Source: Ficedula albicollis
Lineage: Eukaryota; Chordata; Aves; Passeriformes; Muscicapidae
NCBI RefSeq assembly: GCF_000247815.1
Contig: NW_004775927.1
Span: 186,001-250,000, forward strand
Direction of reading: 5' to 3'
DNA: 64,000 nucleotides
How positions within the stretch are numbered: the first letter of the stretch is position 1; each line of letters begins with the position of its first letter. This document shows, one piece after another, positions 54,371 through 64,000 of this stretch. The position numbers and the translations under genes were made by a program. Below the pieces are notes generated by a model. It saw only the letters and a program-made list of their open reading frames with translations, was not told where the DNA came from and made no database searches.

Positions 54371-55879
54371 TTCTGACTTGTTAACAGAAGAAAACAGAAG
54401 TGTGAGGTAGATATTCTTCACAACAAAAGCAAGATAAATTCTGTTTGATAAAACATATGCTAAACAAGACAAGTAAGATAAACTGTCCATATGAAGCCAC
54501 ACATTAAGCTGTCATCATTTTTGCAATATAACACAAGACATTGATGTCTGATTAGCAGAAGTGATTTTGCTTCTCTCTCCAATTAAATTTACTGGAAGCT
54601 TTGCCCATTATGTAATTTCTGTATAAGAGCTCAGTACTCTGAAAAAAATTTGAATTATATCTATAAATAGTAACCTCTTTCTAGTTATATTTTCCAGTTA
54701 TTTTCTTCAGCTGAAGAAGACAGAATTGTATTGTCACCTTTCAGAAGTGTTGCAAAGTTATAAAAACTGGGAATCATAAGCTATGAGCAACTCATGTTTT
54801 CTGATCTCCTCTATCACTTGCAGTTGCTCCTATTTTCATAGAGGAAGATCTCTGCACCTACTGCCAAGAATGGTTCAATTATGCTAGTTTTAAATGAACT
54901 GCTGTGAGGGGAGTTTCCAGCTCTTGCTGTGATAAGCTAGCAGAATATTTCTGAGCAAAAGACTCCTGTGTTGCCTGTCCTGTGTTGCTGGCTTTCAGAC
55001 AATGACTTTTGAAAATATTATCATCTCTGTGCCTGAAGATGAGTGTCTGTTTGGTTTTGTCGGCAAAAACAATGCTGACCATAAGCTACTCTACAATGAT
55101 TTTTTGGGTTCCATAGTATGGTTACTACTTGGTATGTAGTTTTATATGATGCTTGTCTTCCCAAAATCAACTTTAAGCATGACTTTGTGCCAGATTAGTG
55201 GGCTTTAGGATGTTCTACATAAGTGTTTCTGCTTGGATCATAAGTAAAATTTTTTTCAGCATCCTAATCAGAAACAAGTAAACATGTTAAAAGTATTCTT
55301 ATCTTCTAGGGAGTCTATTGTCTAAATTAAAGCAACATGAACTTGAAATTAAAGCCTTTTAAAGCTGTTGTACAATATAATAATTATCTGATTAGGAATA
55401 CTGAACACGAATTTGGTTCCACAGTTATTTTGAGTACAAACTTATATTTAGTTTTCTCTGTTAATAGTCATTATTCCTCCAGTAGAGTAATTAAATCTAC
55501 AAATGCTCCAACCATTTCCGTAAGTCTGATAGAAATTATCCCAGTTTATCTTGGAATTTATACTCTACTTCTAATAATTAAAATAACCTAGTTTTCTAGA
55601 TCTGACTGGTGGATGAAGGGAATGGGAGGAATAAAGGGAATTGTCATTATTTTCACTTCCAAGAAACTTGGATTCCTTAAAATGTGGAAGAGAGACAGTT
55701 ATCATGTCCTTCTCTAGCCAAGGTGTGCTGTGATTCAAAAATGCTGCTTTTATCTTTGTGATCTTACCTTACTTTTTTGGGATTCAAGAATTCAGAGTTC
55801 CAGATTTTTAAAACAACTAAGGTGAGAAACGAAGATGTTAAAAAGGTTGATAATTTATGCATGTTTCTCAATCCAACAG
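54371..55879. other. Unique AT-rich sequence upstream of the candidate exon
   Basis: No repeat recognised. If 55880-56003 is an exon, this is intron. Other open frames here (60-80 codons) show no resemblance to known proteins. Confidence 0.35.
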
Positions 55880-56003
55880 GAAAAACTCAATGGAAATTTT
55901 ACACGAATTTTCTGGGATGATGATAACGAAGGAGTGGAGTTGTCCCAGATTCTTTCACTTCTTTCACCTGGTGTGCAAGAGCCAATCAACACACTGAATC
56001 AAG
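55880..56003 (+). CDS. Candidate internal coding exon (124 bp), gene unknown
   Basis: Preceded by TTTCTCAATCCAACAG, a usable splice acceptor with a modest pyrimidine tract, and followed by CAAG|GTATTT, a plausible donor. The frame starting at 55880 is open for 41 codons plus one base, beginning EKLNGNFTRIFWDDD and ending EPINTLNQ. The peptide has an acidic patch followed by a short hydrophobic LSQILSLL run. Base composition is richer in GC than the flanks and codon use looks protein-like. A 41-codon open stretch can occur by chance in perhaps 5-10% of frames, and I cannot name a protein. If real, the window is within a plus-strand gene with large introns. Confidence 0.4.
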
Positions 56004-56729
56004 GTATTTAATTTAATTACAATTCTGCAGAATCAGGCATCAGGCATATAACACAGTCAGAACACCTTTTAGGAAACAATCACAGTCTTTCATATTATAA
56101 AGATAACAAAGAAACAACTACACAGAAAAAGGTGATTGTTCACTCACTCTTATAAAACAAAATTCTCACTGTGCATATGGTTGTCTTGGCTCTTTTCATT
56201 ATACTATCATTTACATATACAAATTTCCCTTGAGGGTATCTATAATTATCTAAGGTAACTTGATATTATGTTTTCATTCTATCAGGTATCTCCAAGTTAT
56301 TATTTAACCTTACACTCAATTACAGTTTCTGTTTGAGACTATTTGAACAATTAGTTAACAATGAAATAACTATTCTGCTCCTATGGACTCTTCATTGTAT
56401 TCTTTTCCTAGAGCCTCTTTATTGAGTCACCATTGCTCCTGCACCTTCTTGTAATAATTTCAAGACCAAATCACAGCTGTGATGTGATTTGAACTGTTTT
56501 GTGGCTTTTTAACTTCATCCAATATCGAAGTCACCAGCTCATCTTGAAGATTCTACATGACATAGGATAGTGTATCAGGATTCCAGAAGTGCTCTCTTTT
56601 GGCTGAATTGTAGCTTTGAAATATAATTTACTTCTCTTTTGATATTCTGTAATGAATGGAAATTTTGAACTAAACTGTACAGGAATAGAAGAAGATAAAG
56701 TGAGCAAAATAATACAAAACATTTACTTC
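56004..56729. other. Unique AT-rich sequence
   Basis: Nothing recognised; intron if the preceding exon is real. Confidence 0.35.
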
Positions 56730-59700
56730 CTGCCCTGTGTTTGGACTCGAGTTTTTGCAACCCAGGTTTGCTGCTCTTTTCAGAGTAATGGCAATGGAGA
56801 TGTTCATCCCAAATCTATAAACTTTATAGTGTAACAAGGAGGAAGTACTGAAAAGTATTTATCTACTATGTTCACTTGAGAGAAAAATGAACATGCTGAC
56901 CTTCCAATCCTTTCCCATTTAGTTTTCTTCTTATCAAAGGAAGATAGCATTTAGCACAAGGACAACTGCCTGCATTTTTGTGAGGAATGTAGACAGTGCT
57001 GTTATGAAACAAACAGCCTCCAGGAGGAAAAAAATGGAAGCCTTTCAAGAGGCTTAATGTGTAAAAAAGGCCATTTTCATGAACCCAGCACTAAGTCAAA
57101 TGTCTAAATAAAGAGGAAAAAAGGCCTTTGGAGAAATATTTTTCCTACTACCCTGAACTGCAGTGTTTTTACTGGAGAACTAAATACACATGTCTATGAT
57201 AAAATTTTAAAATGCTCTGTTTATTCTTTTGCAATATGCATTTTCCAGTTATTTTCTTAACTATTCCTGATATTTAGAGACTGAAAGCAAAAATAAACTT
57301 CCTAAAGAATTGTGTAAGCTGAATGGTAGGTATATTTTTCCTACACTCTATCTCTGACTGAGGACTTCATTTCACCAAAAATTCTTTTTTTTTTGTCCTT
57401 ACTCCATTAGAATCAAGGTAACATACCCCCTGAAACAGCTTTGAAATGTAATAATTCCAAAAGTAATAAAAAATATAATTTGTACTGTTCTGATGGGAAA
57501 AGTATATTTCCCACTTATGTAGTTTGGGAAAGTAATTGCATCGTTTGGAAGCTACAGAAGATTTGATGTTATTGCAGTAGCTTCTGTCTGTAAAACTTTG
57601 TGTTGATTCTCCCCATTTGTTTCCTTTTATGGGTCCAAATTTTTGAATATCTGGTGGAAAAGTTGCAGGAATCCATGGTATAAATACTCAGACATGGAAA
57701 AAGAAATTTATTTTTAATCACAAAACTTCCAAAACAAATGTTGCAAGTATTGTATTGGTTTCTATAGCAGAATAATTCTTACTGCTTTAGCAGCTTCTAT
57801 CACCATATGTGTACAATAAGTAAATGAACACAATAATGAACACATAAAAGAAGAGTAAACCCACCCAGCTTAACAAATCCAATTCTCCCACCCACTGTGT
57901 GCTGGAACATGAACAGAGAATTGTTTGGATCATAAGGATTAGTAAAATAACAGTCTTGGTGAACAACATGGTCATGTGGATAAAATGATTATTTCTTAAA
58001 CTCAGCACATGATAGCTGGGATACCAGTGATTGTACTTACTTAATGCATTATTCTAATCCAATGACTGTGGGAAGTGTATAATTATTTCAGTTGAACAGA
58101 TCAACAATTATACACAAAATAAAGTTAAGAATATTTTATATAAATGAATTTTGATCCTCCTTTTTTCCTCTTTCATTAAAAATGAAATTACTATAATTAA
58201 AGTTTTCCTTACAAGCCATTTCTCTTCCAATAGCATTTCTCTGTGAGATATGAAGAGTATAAAATATCTTTACTAGTAGAAGTGTAAATAAGCTGGGATA
58301 GTTGTTAGCTGTCCTGTTTATCTGCCCTGTGTTTGGACTCGAGTTTTTGCAACCCAGGTTTGCTGCTCTTTTCAGAGTAATGGCAATGGAGATGTTCATC
58401 CCAAATCTATAAACTTTATAGTGTAACAAGGAGGAAGTACTGAAAAGTATTTATCTACTATGTTCACTTGAGAGAAAAATGAACATGCTGACCTTCCAAT
58501 CCTTTCCCATTTAGTTTTCTTCTTATCAAAGGAAGATAGCATTTAGCACAAGGACAACTGCCTGCATTTTTGTGAGGAATGTAGACAGTGCTGTTATGAA
58601 ACAAACAGCCTCCAGGAGGAAAAAAATGGAAGCCTTTCAAGAGGCTTAATGTGTAAAAAAGGCCATTTTCATGAACCCAGCACTAAGTCAAATGTCTAAA
58701 TAAAGAGGAAAAAAGGCCTTTGGAGAAATATTTTTCCTACTACCCTGAACTGCAGTGTTTTTACTGGAGAACTAAATACACATGTCTATGATAAAATTTT
58801 AAAATGCTCTGTTTATTCTTTTGCAATATGCATTTTCCAGTTATTTTCTTAACTATTCCTGATATTTAGAGACTGAAAGCAAAAATAAACTTCCTAAAGA
58901 ATTGTGTAAGCTGAATGGTAGGTATATTTTTCCTACACTCTATCTCTGACTGAGGACTTCATTTCACCAAAAATTCTTTTTTTTTTGTCCTTACTCCATT
59001 AGAATCAAGGTAACATACCCCCTGAAACAGCTTTGAAATGTAATAATTCCAAAAGTAATAAAAAATATAATTTGTACTGTTCTGATGGGAAAAGTATATT
59101 TCCCACTTATGTAGTTTGGGAAAGTAATTGCATCGTTTGGAAGCTACAGAAGATTTGATGTTATTGCAGTAGCTTCTGTCTGTAAAACTTTGTGTTGATT
59201 CTCCCCATTTGTTTCCTTTTATGGGTCCAAATTTTTGAATATCTGGTGGAAAAGTTGCAGGAATCCATGGTATAAATACTCAGACATGGAAAAAGAAATT
59301 TATTTTTAATCACAAAACTTCCAAAACAAATGTTGCAAGTATTGTATTGGTTTCTATAGCAGAATAATTCTTACTGCTTTAGCAGCTTCTATCACCATAT
59401 GTGTACAATAAGTAAATGAACACAATAATGAACACATAAAAGAAGAGTAAACCCACCCAGCTTAACAAATCCAATTCTCCCACCCACTGTGTGCTGGAAC
59501 ATGAACAGAGAATTGTTTGGATCATAAGGATTAGTAAAATAACAGTCTTGGTGAACAACATGGTCATGTGGATAAAATGATTATTTCTTAAACTCAGCAC
59601 ATGATAGCTGGGATACCAGTGATTGTACTTACTTAATGCATTATTCTAATCCAATGACTGTGGGAAGTGTATAATTATTTCAGTTGAACAGATCAACAAT

Positions 59701-59913
59701 TATACACAAAATAAAGTTAAGAATATTTTATATAAATGAATTTTGATCCTCCTTTTTTCCTCTTTCATTAAAAATGAAATTACTATAATTAAAGTTTTCC
59801 TTACAAGCCATTTCTCTTCCAATAGCATTTCTCTGTGAGATATGAAGAGTATAAAATATCTTTACTAGTAGAAGTGTAAATAAGCTGGGATAGTTGTTAG
59901 CTGTCCTGTTTAT
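56730..59913. repeat. 1,592-bp tandem duplication, apparently perfect
   Basis: Copies 56730-58321 and 58322-59913 are directly head to tail (junction GTCCTGTTTAT|CTGCCCTGTG). I found no difference between them on reading through, including T and A runs. Neither copy contains a recognised transposon or exon. No microhomology is obvious at the junction. The right copy is followed immediately by the unrelated 55-bp doublet. Confidence 0.93.
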
Positions 59914-60023
59914 ACTTAAGTCATGCTGCATGAAATTTCAAAAGTTGTCACGATTGCCAATCCGTGTTACTTAAGTCATGCTGCATGAAATTTCAAAAGG
60001 TGTCACGATTGCCAATCTGTGAT
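59914..60023. repeat. 55-bp tandem doublet
   Basis: Copies 59914-59968 and 59969-60023 begin ACTTAAGTCATGCTGC and differ at about three sites. It starts at the very base where the 1,592-bp duplication ends. Confidence 0.92.
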
Positions 60024-60317
60024 ATTTTAATACACAATAGGGCTTTGACACATCCATGAGATAAAGAGTTTCATTACTACATCATTACTGTGTGCTCTGA
60101 TAGCTCAGTGTGAATTCAAACATACAATTGTAGACTTTATTTATTCCTACTCCTTTCTATCTTTGGAACTGGGGTAGCAACCACTTCTAAGGATTGTGAG
60201 GTTAATCAGTAAGACTATTGAAAATGAGGTAGGAATATTTCTACACAAAACATTAGCAGTCTTCAGTTCATATTCTTTTAAAAAGTTCGAAGTTTTTCTT
60301 TCTTACAAAGTTTCTTT
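60024..60317. other. Unique AT-rich sequence
   Basis: Nothing recognised. Confidence 0.35.
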
Positions 60318-60640
60318 TATCATAGAATCATAAAATACTTCAGTTGGAAATGTACTTTGAAGGTCATCTAGTTGGATGAGCAGGGACATTTTCAACTAGG
60401 TCAGATTGCTCACAGCCCTGTCTAACCTGACCTTGAATGTTTACAGGGATGGGATATCCTCCACCTCTCTGGGCAACTTGTGACACTGTTTTATGACTAT
60501 CATTGTAATAAACAGGATTCTTCTTTTCTAATCTAAACCAGCTCTCTTTTAGTGGAGCTTTTTCCTATTGCCACAGGCCCTGCTAAAATGTTGGTCCCCA
60601 ACTTTCCTGTAAGTGTCCCTTAAGTGCCAAAAGGCTGGAA
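60318..60640 (-). mobile_element. CR1 LINE 3' fragment, antisense
   Basis: The plus strand begins ATCATAGAATCATAAAATACTTCAGTTGGAA, the reverse complement of the CR1 3' end with its octamer repeats. It is followed by AAGGTCATCTAGTTGGATGAGCAGGGACA, CTAACCTGACCTTGAATGTTTACAGGGATGGG and CCACCTCTCTGGGCAAC in CR1 order. It degrades after about 60560. Confidence 0.85.
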
Positions 60641-62689
60641 CTCTTAGATATGGTTAATTCAATCTTTCTTTAAATTCAATTTCTTTAAATTTCTTTGAAA
60701 TGTCTTTGAAATTTCTTAGAAATGTTAAAATTTTAAGTTATCCTTGATCATGTCCATAAAAGGATCTTAGAGGCACACAACAGGCAATTCTTACTCTATG
60801 GGGATTCATAAAAATAATAGGAAAGAGGCAATGTTTTTGGAGTTTTCCCTAGTTTAGGGATATTTAGACTCAATTTTTTTCTCTAATGTTTCCAGGCCAT
60901 TTTACATTACAGTCACTGAGAGCATCCCAACATAAATTCTTTTGTTATCACTATTTTTTGCTATCACTAAAACAAAGACATTGCATGTTAATGAAAAATA
61001 AAATCAGTGGAGAAACTTAACACTCTGTAGTTGATGGAAATAGCAATAGCACCCTGGTCAAGCACTATTTCAAGCACTTCCCTGCAGCACTCCTTCAAAT
61101 CATAGTATTTGGAAGGGGAACCCTTCTGTCTTCCACAGCACAAGATCTGCAAGGGATGTTTGGGAAGAGAAGCAGAACCTTCAGGTACATTTTGCACTCT
61201 GTCCTGTGAAATGAGTGGGATGCCAAAGTTATTCAAAACAAATTATTTTTCTTCTCCTAAGAAGTGATAACATTTTTGTAAGGAAGAAAAACACGATATC
61301 CCCTTTCAGGCAATGAAACATCAGCATGAAACTCTTGATGTCTCTTGTCAATTGTTCTCACTTTTCCACCTTCAGCATGACAGAAGGATTTGCTTTGCTG
61401 CTGTGACCTCAGTTTTTTTGCCATCACTATTGCCATTACAATTACTGAAGGCCCTAAACACATTCTAATACATTGGAGAAGACAGATGCATGCAGATCGT
61501 CTATACGGCAGGCAGGGGCATACTTGGGTTTAGGAAATGAGGTAAAATAAATGAGTATTTATTCTTACAATGTTTCCTGAAGATCCTTTTCAAAGGATTG
61601 TGGCTGTTGGATACACTGTGTGGACAGAAACATTCACATACTAGAAAAGGAGGGAGTGAACCCACACCTGAAGGATCCTGTATAAAAAGGCTATTAGTCT
61701 AAGCTGATGTTTCAAGGCATATTTAGTCTATACAGGGGGAGCAAGACACTGGAAAGAAGTGTCTCAGAAGAGGATGCTGAGGTTGTGCTTTCAGATGTCT
61801 TCTGAAAGGAAGCTGTATATTTCAAATGCCTTGTCTGAATGAAGACTCATGGAAAGGAGCAATTCTAGACTCAAGTAGAAGCATGCCAAAGGACTTAGCT
61901 CTCATTTTTTTAGTTGATTTCAATTGATTACTTTGAAGCAGTAAAGTCTAAATGAAAAAATAAAAATACTCATTTTCTTCATATAATTCTTCTTTAGTAT
62001 CCTTTTTTTTCACTATTCCCCTAGTCTTACACTTTAATAATTTCTGTTTCTGACAATGCTTTTAATATCTGCAAACATATTCATCTAATTCATGCAATGC
62101 TTCAGAGATCCTAAGTCACACTTTAATTCAACTGTATATTTCATAATATAACTGTATATTCCAAGGTATATTCCATACCCTTAAAGCTCTGTAAAATAAT
62201 AGCCAATTTCACCCATATATTAGCATTGACCTGAAACCATTTTAATATCACAGATTTCCATGCTGAAATACAACAAACAATTTCACATGCCTTTTGTTCA
62301 AAAATTAATTATGATGAAGTTACCAATCTGAATTTTTATTTTAGCATTGTGCTTTGATTTGAATTCTCACAATGTAAAAATTATTGGAGATGCAGTGGCT
62401 TCAAAACTATTTATGTCCAGTGGCTAGCACTTAATTTTTCTAATGCATGAGTAGGATTTGTAGATTATTCCCTAATTTCGCAAAAGCCTTTTAAATTTGA
62501 CTTGGAATGCTGGCATTTAAGTCAATGGTTGTTAAATTCATTGTATCAAATACTATCCTTATGGTTATTTTAGAATTTTATTAGTTCCACAGCTTCTGAT
62601 GGTAGGCTAAATACTGCAGCCACTGACCATTCTGGTTGCCTTCTTTCAAACCTGCTTTAGTTTCTTGAAATTTTTCCTGTATTAGGTGG
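60641..62689. other. About 2 kb of unique AT-rich sequence
   Basis: No gene accepted. Two minus-strand frames at 60988-61236 and 61257-61463 (82 and 68 codons) are adjacent and somewhat less AT-rich than the surroundings, but I recognise neither. Confidence 0.35.
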
Positions 62690-63650
62690 TCACAAATCAG
62701 TTGCTGCATTTAGATGTACTCTAAAAAGTGCTGAGAAGATGGAGATAATTATCAGCCTCAACCTCGTGCCACTTTTCACACAGAAAATGCACTGCTGGCC
62801 CTTTGTTACTGCCTGAGCACACAGCTGGCCCCTACGCACCTTGATGCTCCCCATGGTTTGCAGTCCATCTCCACAGAGCTTCTCACTGATTGAACCATCT
62901 CCAGAATGTGTCACTGACGGGCTCTGCCTGTCAAGGCTCAGTCTGTGTCATTGTTGGATTTAATCAGATTCTGTCTGGACCACTCATATAACCAACCTAG
63001 GTACCTCTGAATGCCAACCCTGCCTCCAACTGTGCTCATTTCCCCAAGGCTGACTGTCACAGACTTGGTGACAATGCTCTCTGATGGCCTCAGGACAGAA
63101 CCCTGTCCACTTGAAGCCAGACTTCCCATAGAGATCAAATTATTAATTACTATTGTTTGAGACCAGTGTTGAAGTCAGTTTTCCAGTCATCTACCTGGCC
63201 TTCCATATGGATCCCAACATTTCAAAATGCAATTAAGGATGTTATGACTGCCCTGAAAGACTGCCTAGAGGTGAAGTAGATTGCATCTACTGTTCTCCCA
63301 TCATCTGAAAATACAGTAATTTCATTACTGAAGGAAATTAGGTGTTCAGGCATGATTTGCACCCGTTACCTTCAGGTTGACTTACCAAACATCCTCTTCT
63401 TCACATACCTAGTAACAGGCTCCAAATGAGCTCAGTCCATGATTTTCCCAGAGACTGAAGCAAGACTGACAAGCCTGGGCTTCTTTGGATCATTCTTTTA
63501 GTATGTTTCAAAGAAGAATACAATATTTGTGCTTCTCTAGGTGTCACTAAATTTCCCCCATTTCCATGACATTTCAAAGATGGTAAGGATAAGCTTTGAT
63601 GGAACATTAGACAACTCTGTCATCATCTTCAAATGCAAACCTCTAGGCAC
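62690..63650 (-). pseudogene. CR1 RT remnant, antisense
   Basis: The plus strand is the antisense of CR1 RT from its start (CATGATTTTCCCAGAGACTGAAGCAAGACTGACAAGCCTGG near 63440 and TTCCATGACATTTCAAAGATGGTAAGG near 63560) to its distal part (TGAGAAGATGGAGATAATTATC near 62730). The order across 960 bp is colinear. Many stops and indels. Weak in the middle (62980-63200). Confidence 0.65.
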
Positions 63651-63654
63651 ATAC

Positions 63655-64000
63655 AGCACAAGTAGGTGATCTGAGATAGCCAGCATGGCTGTACCAAGGA
63701 CAAATTGTGCCTGACCAATCTTGTGGCTTTATAAAGTAGAGTGATGGCCACAGTCAACAAGTGAAGACTGACCAATGCCATCTACCTAGAGTTCTGTAAG
63801 GCTTTCAACAAGGTCCCACATGTCATTCCCTTCTCCAAATTGGAGAGAGATGCATTTGAAGGGTGGACAGTTTGGTGTAATTGGAGAGAGATGCATTTGA
63901 AGGGTGGACAATTTGATGACCCTTCTCCAAATTGGAGAGAGATGCATTTGAAGGGTGGACAGTTTGGTGTGTAAGGAATTGGCTGGATGGATGGTTGTGG
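63655..64000 (+). pseudogene. CR1 RT remnant, sense, running off the window end
   Basis: GATAGCCAGCATGGCTGTACCAAGGACAAATTGTGCCTGACCAATCTTGTGGC, then ATGCCATCTACCTAGAGTTCTGTAAGGCTTTCAACAAGG and GTAAGGAATTGGCTGGATGGATGG match CR1 RT in the sense direction. A local triplication expands it (63838-63969). It lies head to head with the antisense CR1 piece at 62690-63650. Confidence 0.8.
63838..63969. repeat. 41-bp triplication inside CR1
   Basis: Copies 63838-63878, 63879-63919 and 63929-63969 share AATTGGAGAGAGATGCATTTGAAGGGTGGACA. The middle copy differs near its end (AATTTGATGA instead of AGTTTGGTGT). Copies 2 and 3 are separated by nine bases (CCCTTCTCC) that also precede copy 1. Confidence 0.92.

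Noticed and set aside
57787..59931. Duplicate 73-codon minus-strand frames and related ones
   Set aside because: Copies created by the 1,592-bp duplication. No evidence of coding.
60988..61463. Two adjacent minus-strand frames (82 and 68 codons)
   Set aside because: Different frames with stops between them and no recognisable protein. A decayed retrocopy is possible but unsupported.

Overview
The window reads as vertebrate, almost certainly avian, nuclear DNA. It is AT-rich (by eye roughly 36-37% GC) and has no prokaryote-style gene packing. The longest open frames are translations of homopolymer or trinucleotide tracts. The interspersed repeats are many old CR1 LINE pieces (one still ends in the CR1 3' ATTCTGTGA-type octamer repeat) and several LTRs resembling bird ERVL- and ERVK-class elements. 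No complete protein-coding gene, tRNA, rRNA or CRISPR array is supported. The only host coding candidate is one 124-bp exon-like segment on the + strand (55880-56003), so the window may be intronic or intergenic sequence of a large gene.

Layout: 1-16.4 kb is mostly unique AT-rich sequence with three decayed CR1-type fragments and a local duplication at 1.34-2.01 kb. 16.46-18.46 kb holds minus-strand LTR-type sequence, including a GC-rich block. 18.5-32.6 kb is unique sequence with CR1 pieces at 20.3, 26.9 and 27.7 kb, a 61-bp doublet and a 656-bp tandem duplication. 32.59-34.2 kb is a 794-bp tandem duplication broken by the only N in the window (33382). 36.2-36.8 kb is an extraordinary T23-C507-T24 tract. 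38.3-42.6 kb is a nested retroelement cluster: a plus-strand CR1 ORF2 remnant split by a solo LTR with degraded 6-bp flanking repeats, abutting a minus-strand ERVL-like pol remnant. 49.3-54.4 kb is a second cluster: a solo LTR, a CR1 remnant interrupted twice (the second insert carries an uninterrupted (AAT)144 tract), then another LTR on the + strand. 56.7-59.9 kb is an apparently perfect 1,592-bp head-to-tail duplication. The last 4 kb contains three CR1 pieces in both orientations.

Two things stand out. First, there are many very young head-to-tail duplications with no filler bases at their junctions (52, 55, 56, 61, 65, 259, 656, 794 and 1592 bp, plus a 226-bp case). They either record real recent tandem duplication or, at least in part, are assembly artefacts. 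The N gap and the 507-bp C run are direct signs of assembly trouble. Second, the transposon nesting gives a relative insertion order. I found no convincing undescribed biological system; the strongest leads are the duplication set, the C tract and the orphan exon. Repeat family names come from recall of avian repeat sequences and were not checked against a library.
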